NCBI GenBank assembly: GCA_945869955.1
Contig: CAMBQP010000004.1
Coordinates: forward strand, 1-64,000
From: Schlesneria paludicola DSM 18645
GTDB lineage: Bacteria > Planctomycetota > Planctomycetia > Planctomycetales > Planctomycetaceae
Direction of reading: 5' to 3'
Length of the DNA: 64,000 nucleotides
Position numbers and translations under genes: made by a program
Notes under the pieces: model-generated
Told to the model about the DNA's origin: nothing
Database searches by the model: none
What the model saw: only the letters and a program-made list of their open reading frames with translations
Shown here: positions 59,871 through 64,000 of the stretch, piece by piece
How positions within the stretch are numbered: position 1 is the stretch's first letter
Layout: each line of letters opens with the position of its first letter

Positions 59871-60890
59871 ATGCCTTTGGTTCCCCTTCGACTTGTACTC
59901 GATCACGCGGCCGAAAATAATTATGGAGTTGCCGCGTTTAATGTGAATAACATGGAGCAGATTCAGTCGATCATGGAAGCGGCTCGGGAAACCGATTCGC
60001 CCGTGATCGTTCAGGCCTCACGCGGGGCTAGGTCGTATTCGCAGGACAATTATCTGCGGCATCTGATGCTGGCCGCTTCCGAATTGTATCCCGAAATTCC
60101 GATCGTGATGCATCAGGATCACGGAAACAGCCCAGCGACTTGCTGCAGCGCGATCAAGTACGGCTTCACGTCGGTCATGATGGACGGTTCCCTCAAGGAA
60201 GATGGCAAGACTCCGGCAGACTATGACTATAACGTCGCCGTGACCGCAGAAGTGGTCAAAGTGGCTCATATGTTCGGCGTCTCGGTCGAAGGGGAGCTCG
60301 GTTGCCTCGGTCGTCTTGATACGGGCGAAGGGGAAGCGGAAGATGGCCATGGTGCCACGGGTCAGTTGTCGCATGATCAACTGTTGACCGACCCCGATGA
60401 AGCCGAGCGCTTCGTCAAGGCCACGAAGGTGGATGCCTTGGCTGTCGCGATTGGAACCAGTCACGGGGCCTACAAGTTCGATAAGAAGCCCGATGGTGAA
60501 GTTCTGGCGATGAAGCGGATTGAAGAGATTCACAAACGGTTGCCAAACACACACTTGGTGATGCACGGCAGTTCTTCGGTTCCCCAAGAGCTGCAGGATG
60601 TGATCAACAAGTACGGCGGCAAGATGAAGCAGACGTTCGGCGTTCCCGTGGAAGAGATTCAACGGGGGATCAAGAGCGGTGTCCGGAAGATTAACGTTGA
60701 TACCGACTGCCGCATGGCGATTACCGGGGCGATTCGCCAGTTGCTGGCGACCAGTCCGGAAAAATTTGATCCGCGCGATTATTTGAAACCGGCTCGTGAA
60801 GCCATGAAAAAGGTTTGCGTCGCCCGGATGGTCTCATTTGGTCAAGCGGGGAATGCCAGCAAGTTGATCGCCTCGGGCCGAATCAAGTAA
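59871..60890 (+). CDS. fba: Class II fructose-bisphosphate aldolase
   Basis: [82 protein letters not shown] track starts at 59658. Confidence 0.95.
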   Translation: MPLVPLRLVLDHAAENNYGVAAFNVNNMEQIQSIMEAARETDSPVIVQASRGARSYSQDNYLRHLMLAASELYPEIPIVMHQDHGNSPATCCSAIKYGFTSVMMDGSLKEDGKTPADYDYNVAVTAEVVKVAHMFGVSVEGELGCLGRLDTGEGEAEDGHGATGQLSHDQLLTDPDEAERFVKATKVDALAVAIGTSHGAYKFDKKPDGEVLAMKRIEEIHKRLPNTHLVMHGSSSVPQELQDVINKYGGKMKQTFGVPVEEIQRGIKSGVRKINVDTDCRMAITGAIRQLLATSPEKFDPRDYLKPAREAMKKVCVARMVSFGQAGNASKLIASGRIK

Positions 60891-60951
60891 TCAAGTAATC
60901 AAGTGCTCTTGGACGTGAGCAATCGATGGATTGACCCAGGATTGACCCAGG

Positions 60952-60992
60952 AATGACCCGGACCGCAGGATTGCGACCGGGTCATTTTATTG
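60952..60992 (+). terminator. Rho-independent terminator-like hairpin after fba
   Basis: aatgacccgg ... ccgggtcatt followed by ttatt. Confidence 0.7.
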
Positions 60993-61309
60993 GGGGCCGA
61001 CGCGTTGACGGCGAACTCGGCCGAAAAGTCGTGATCCCAGCAGAAAAGTGCGAAAACTCCGATAAATGGGTTCGAAGTTTGCCTCAAACCTGAAAAGGGA
61101 CTGAAACCGGGATTTGGGTTATCGACAGCCACAAAGGATTCGTTGAGAATCAGACGTGACGGTGCGCTCCCCTGATCGGCTGGCTTGAATCAGACTCGTT
61201 TTGACGCGAGTTTGTTGCGGATCCGGTTGTCCGTCGAGCGGTTTAAGTTGTTATTTCCGTATTCCGGTGCATTGCTTGATTCCAACCCAGAAACCTTGAC
61301 TTCCTCATT

Positions 61310-62989
61310 ATGGATATCGCTCAAACTCTCATTCGACATGGTCTCGTTACCAAGCCCCAGGTCGAGGCGGCGTTGCCTCAGGCGGGGGGTAAGCGAGTCG
61401 ACCGGGTGCTGGTCGAAATGGGGATCGTCAAAGAGGACGATGTCTTGCGCGCGTTTGCGGAAGAGTTGGGGATGGATTTTGTCGAAGTCAAGATGGAGAC
61501 CATCGACCACGAATTGCTGATGCAATTCCCGACGACCGCTGTTTTTCGGCACTCGCTACTCCCCCTGTCACGACGGAACGGGAGTGTCGTTGTTGCGACC
61601 AGTGACCCCTTCAATCTGGAGGCGTTGGAAGAGCTTTCTGCCGTCAGTGGGTTTCATCTTGAGCCGGTGCTCGCACGTCGCCTGGATGTGATTGAACTGA
61701 TCAAAGAACATCTCGGCGTGGGTGGGGATACGCTCAACGAACTGGTGGCCCAGCGCTCTGCCGAGGGGATCGAGCTACTGAGCGATCTGTCGTCAGACGA
61801 TTCTGACCTGGCTCAACAGGCAGAAAATGCCTCGGTCATCAAGCTGGTGAACGAACTGCTGGTCGAGGCACTCGAGCAGCAATCGAGTGACGTGCATATT
61901 GAACCTCAAGAGAACGGTTTGACGATTCGCTACCGTGTCGATGGTTTGTTGCGGGTGCAGCCTGTTCCCGAGTCGATTTCTCACTTCTTCGCCGCCATTG
62001 TCACGCGGCTGAAGATCATGTCGAAACTGAATATCGCCGAGAAGCGAATTCCTCAGGATGGTCGCATCAAATTGCGGGTTTCAGGCCGTGAGATCGACGT
62101 GCGTGTGTCGATTATTCCGATGGTGCATGGCGAAGGGGTCGTCATGCGTCTGCTCGACAAAGGCCGCATGGTCTTTAATCTGAAAAATGTCGGTATGCCC
62201 GACCAGCTGGCCAAAACCTTTCACGAATTGATTGCGTTACCGCACGGGATTATTCTAGTGACGGGTCCGACAGGAAGCGGTAAAACCTCGACGTTGTACA
62301 GTGCGTTGAACGAGATCAAAGAGCCGACGATTAAAATCATTACGGTCGAGGACCCCGTGGAATACCAGAACCCGGGAATCAGCCAGATTCAGGTTCATTC
62401 CAAAGTGGGACTGACGTTTGCTGCGGGTTTGCGCAGCATCCTGCGTCATGACCCGGATGTGATTCTGATCGGGGAAATTCGCGATGGGGAAACTGCGGAA
62501 GCGGCGATTCAAGCTTCGCTGACCGGCCACCTGGTCTTCAGTACGCTGCATACAAATGATGCCCCTGGTGCCTTCGCCCGTCTGATCGACATGGGTGTCG
62601 AGCCCTATCTTGTTGCCAGTACCGTGGAAGGTGTGCTGGCCCAGCGGCTCGTTCGCGTCTTGTGCAAACATTGCAAAGAGCAATACCGGCCTGCCGAAGA
62701 CGAACTTCCCGAGGATTTTCCGATACCTGCACCGGACTTTCTCTGGAAGCCCGTTGGCTGCCGTGAATGTAAAGGGGCGGGTTACGCGGGTCGCCGGGCG
62801 ATTTTTGAATTATTGCGGACCGATCCCGAAATTGGACGGCTGTGCATTAATCGGGCGAGTACTGCCGAGATGCGAGACTACGCCTTGAAGAAAGGGATGG
62901 TCTCGTTGCGTCTGTCTGGATTCCAGCGCGTGCTGGATGGAACGACGACACTCGAAGAAGTGCTGCGAATCACCAAGCGGGACCTGTAA
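61310..62989 (+). CDS. GspE/PilB family type II secretion / type IV pilus assembly ATPase
   Basis: [18 protein letters not shown] Walker [56 protein letters not shown]...[12 protein letters not shown] tetracysteine. Confidence 0.95.
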   Translation: MDIAQTLIRHGLVTKPQVEAALPQAGGKRVDRVLVEMGIVKEDDVLRAFAEELGMDFVEVKMETIDHELLMQFPTTAVFRHSLLPLSRRNGSVVVATSDPFNLEALEELSAVSGFHLEPVLARRLDVIELIKEHLGVGGDTLNELVAQRSAEGIELLSDLSSDDSDLAQQAENASVIKLVNELLVEALEQQSSDVHIEPQENGLTIRYRVDGLLRVQPVPESISHFFAAIVTRLKIMSKLNIAEKRIPQDGRIKLRVSGREIDVRVSIIPMVHGEGVVMRLLDKGRMVFNLKNVGMPDQLAKTFHELIALPHGIILVTGPTGSGKTSTLYSALNEIKEPTIKIITVEDPVEYQNPGISQIQVHSKVGLTFAAGLRSILRHDPDVILIGEIRDGETAEAAIQASLTGHLVFSTLHTNDAPGAFARLIDMGVEPYLVASTVEGVLAQRLVRVLCKHCKEQYRPAEDELPEDFPIPAPDFLWKPVGCRECKGAGYAGRRAIFELLRTDPEIGRLCINRASTAEMRDYALKKGMVSLRLSGFQRVLDGTTTLEEVLRITKRDL

Positions 62990-63084
62990 GCCGCTCTGGT
63001 GGGAATCGCTTTGGTACTTGAGAAGTCTGGGAAATACCGGTAGCTTCGCCGCCAGAGATTCTTTTTTTCTTCTGTGGCAAAGCC

Positions 63085-64000
63085 ATGCCTGAAACACCAA
63101 AATCGACACCGAAATCCGAATCGCTCAGCCTCGCCGAAATGATGCGCATCATGGATGTCGCGACCGAGATGCGTACGCAGCGTGAAACGGTCGAGAAAGA
63201 GTTTGCGGTCGACGAAACCCGACGGATCCTGCGGGAAAAGCTGCTGCAGACGACCGCCATCACCGGAGAACGGGTTACCGAGGCGGAAGTGGATGCGGCG
63301 ATCGAATCCTATTTCAGCACGCTGTATACCTATCGAGAACCGAAGGGGACTTTGTCCGTCGTGCTGGCGCAGTTTTATGTCAAACGGGGTCACTTGGCGA
63401 TTGTCTCGTTGCTGGCACTGACCCTGCTGGGAACCGGTTGGTGGTCGATGAAGTTCGCGAATTCGCGATTTTCCAGCACGGCGCGCACGAATCGGAAGGT
63501 CGCCCGTCTGGAAACGGCAATCCAGTCGAATCTCGCTCGCGTCCAAGCCGTGGCTCGTGAACCGGCACTCAACGAGGATTTGGCCCGATGGCAAGAAGAA
63601 GCTCAGGTCGCAGGAAAACAGCTCGATTTGCCCGCTCTGGGTTCCATCGAGCAGCGATTGGGAGAACTGGCAACGCAGCTGAACGAGGTCTATCAGGTAC
63701 GAATTCTCGCCGATCCCGATCAGCAAAGTGGTTTTGTCAGGAACTTTGAAGATGCAGCCGGAAAACGCCCGGCCTACTACCTGATTGTTTCGGCGATCAA
63801 TGAACGTGGAGAGGCTGTTCGGCGAACGATTGAAAGTTCGGAAACACGGAAAAAGGTGACCGTGGACCGCTGGGCCGAGCAAGTTCCCAAAGAAGTCTTC
63901 GACCGGATTAAGGAAGACAAAAAAGCGGACGGCATCCTGAACGAAACCTCATTTTCATTAAAACGACGTGGATTTCGTGACGAAGAGATTTTGCTGCAGG
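63085..64000 (+). CDS. Hypothetical single-TM protein, truncated by window end (possibly DUF6384-like)
   Basis: Open reading frame MPETPKSTPKSESLSLAEMMRIMDVATEMRTQRETVEKEF... with TM LAIVSLLALTLLGTGWWSM, still open at 64000. Confidence 0.65.
   Translation, partial: MPETPKSTPKSESLSLAEMMRIMDVATEMRTQRETVEKEFAVDETRRILREKLLQTTAITGERVTEAEVDAAIESYFSTLYTYREPKGTLSVVLAQFYVKRGHLAIVSLLALTLLGTGWWSMKFANSRFSSTARTNRKVARLETAIQSNLARVQAVAREPALNEDLARWQEEAQVAGKQLDLPALGSIEQRLGELATQLNEVYQVRILADPDQQSGFVRNFEDAAGKRPAYYLIVSAINERGEAVRRTIESSETRKKVTVDRWAEQVPKEVFDRIKEDKKADGILNETSFSLKRRGFRDEEILLQ

Overview
The window reads as a planctomycete-type chromosome segment: DUF1501 and PSD1/cytochrome-c proteins, a sulfatase, and Planctomycetota-style gene neighbourhoods (taxonomy is inferred from gene content). 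Mostly housekeeping or lineage-typical genes: a lesioned sulfatase, TMEM175-like channel, orphan CysD, M16-like protein, multi-CxxCH PA14 protein, Fur, FlgM-like, STAS, SIS, LpxI/LpxD, AroH, EboE-like, a Rieske plus cytochrome b-c fusion, MFS, GcvPA/GcvH, RpiB, a Sua5-LMWPTP fusion, MurC/MurB/Ddl, IspF, ScpB, a sigma-54 type regulator, Fba and a GspE/PilB ATPase. The main accessory segment is about 5.0-8.0 kb. It has a 41-bp REP-like direct repeat pair with a degenerate inverted copy, a possibly frameshifted orphan gene, and a two-gene XRE-ImmA/IrrE plus PIN-like module whose protease motif reads QELFH instead of HExxH. Other notable points: an OLD-like AAA/TOPRIM gene (possibly truncated), a roughly 110-nt multibranched inverted repeat between convergent genes, a Cys-rich secreted protein, several enzyme-family members that have lost catalytic residues (M16, alpha/beta hydrolase, Sua5 domain), a G12 tract, and many short (8-20 bp) tandem duplications at gene boundaries. 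No rRNA, tRNA, CRISPR array or intact transposase was recognised. All family calls are from reading translated motifs; no search was run.
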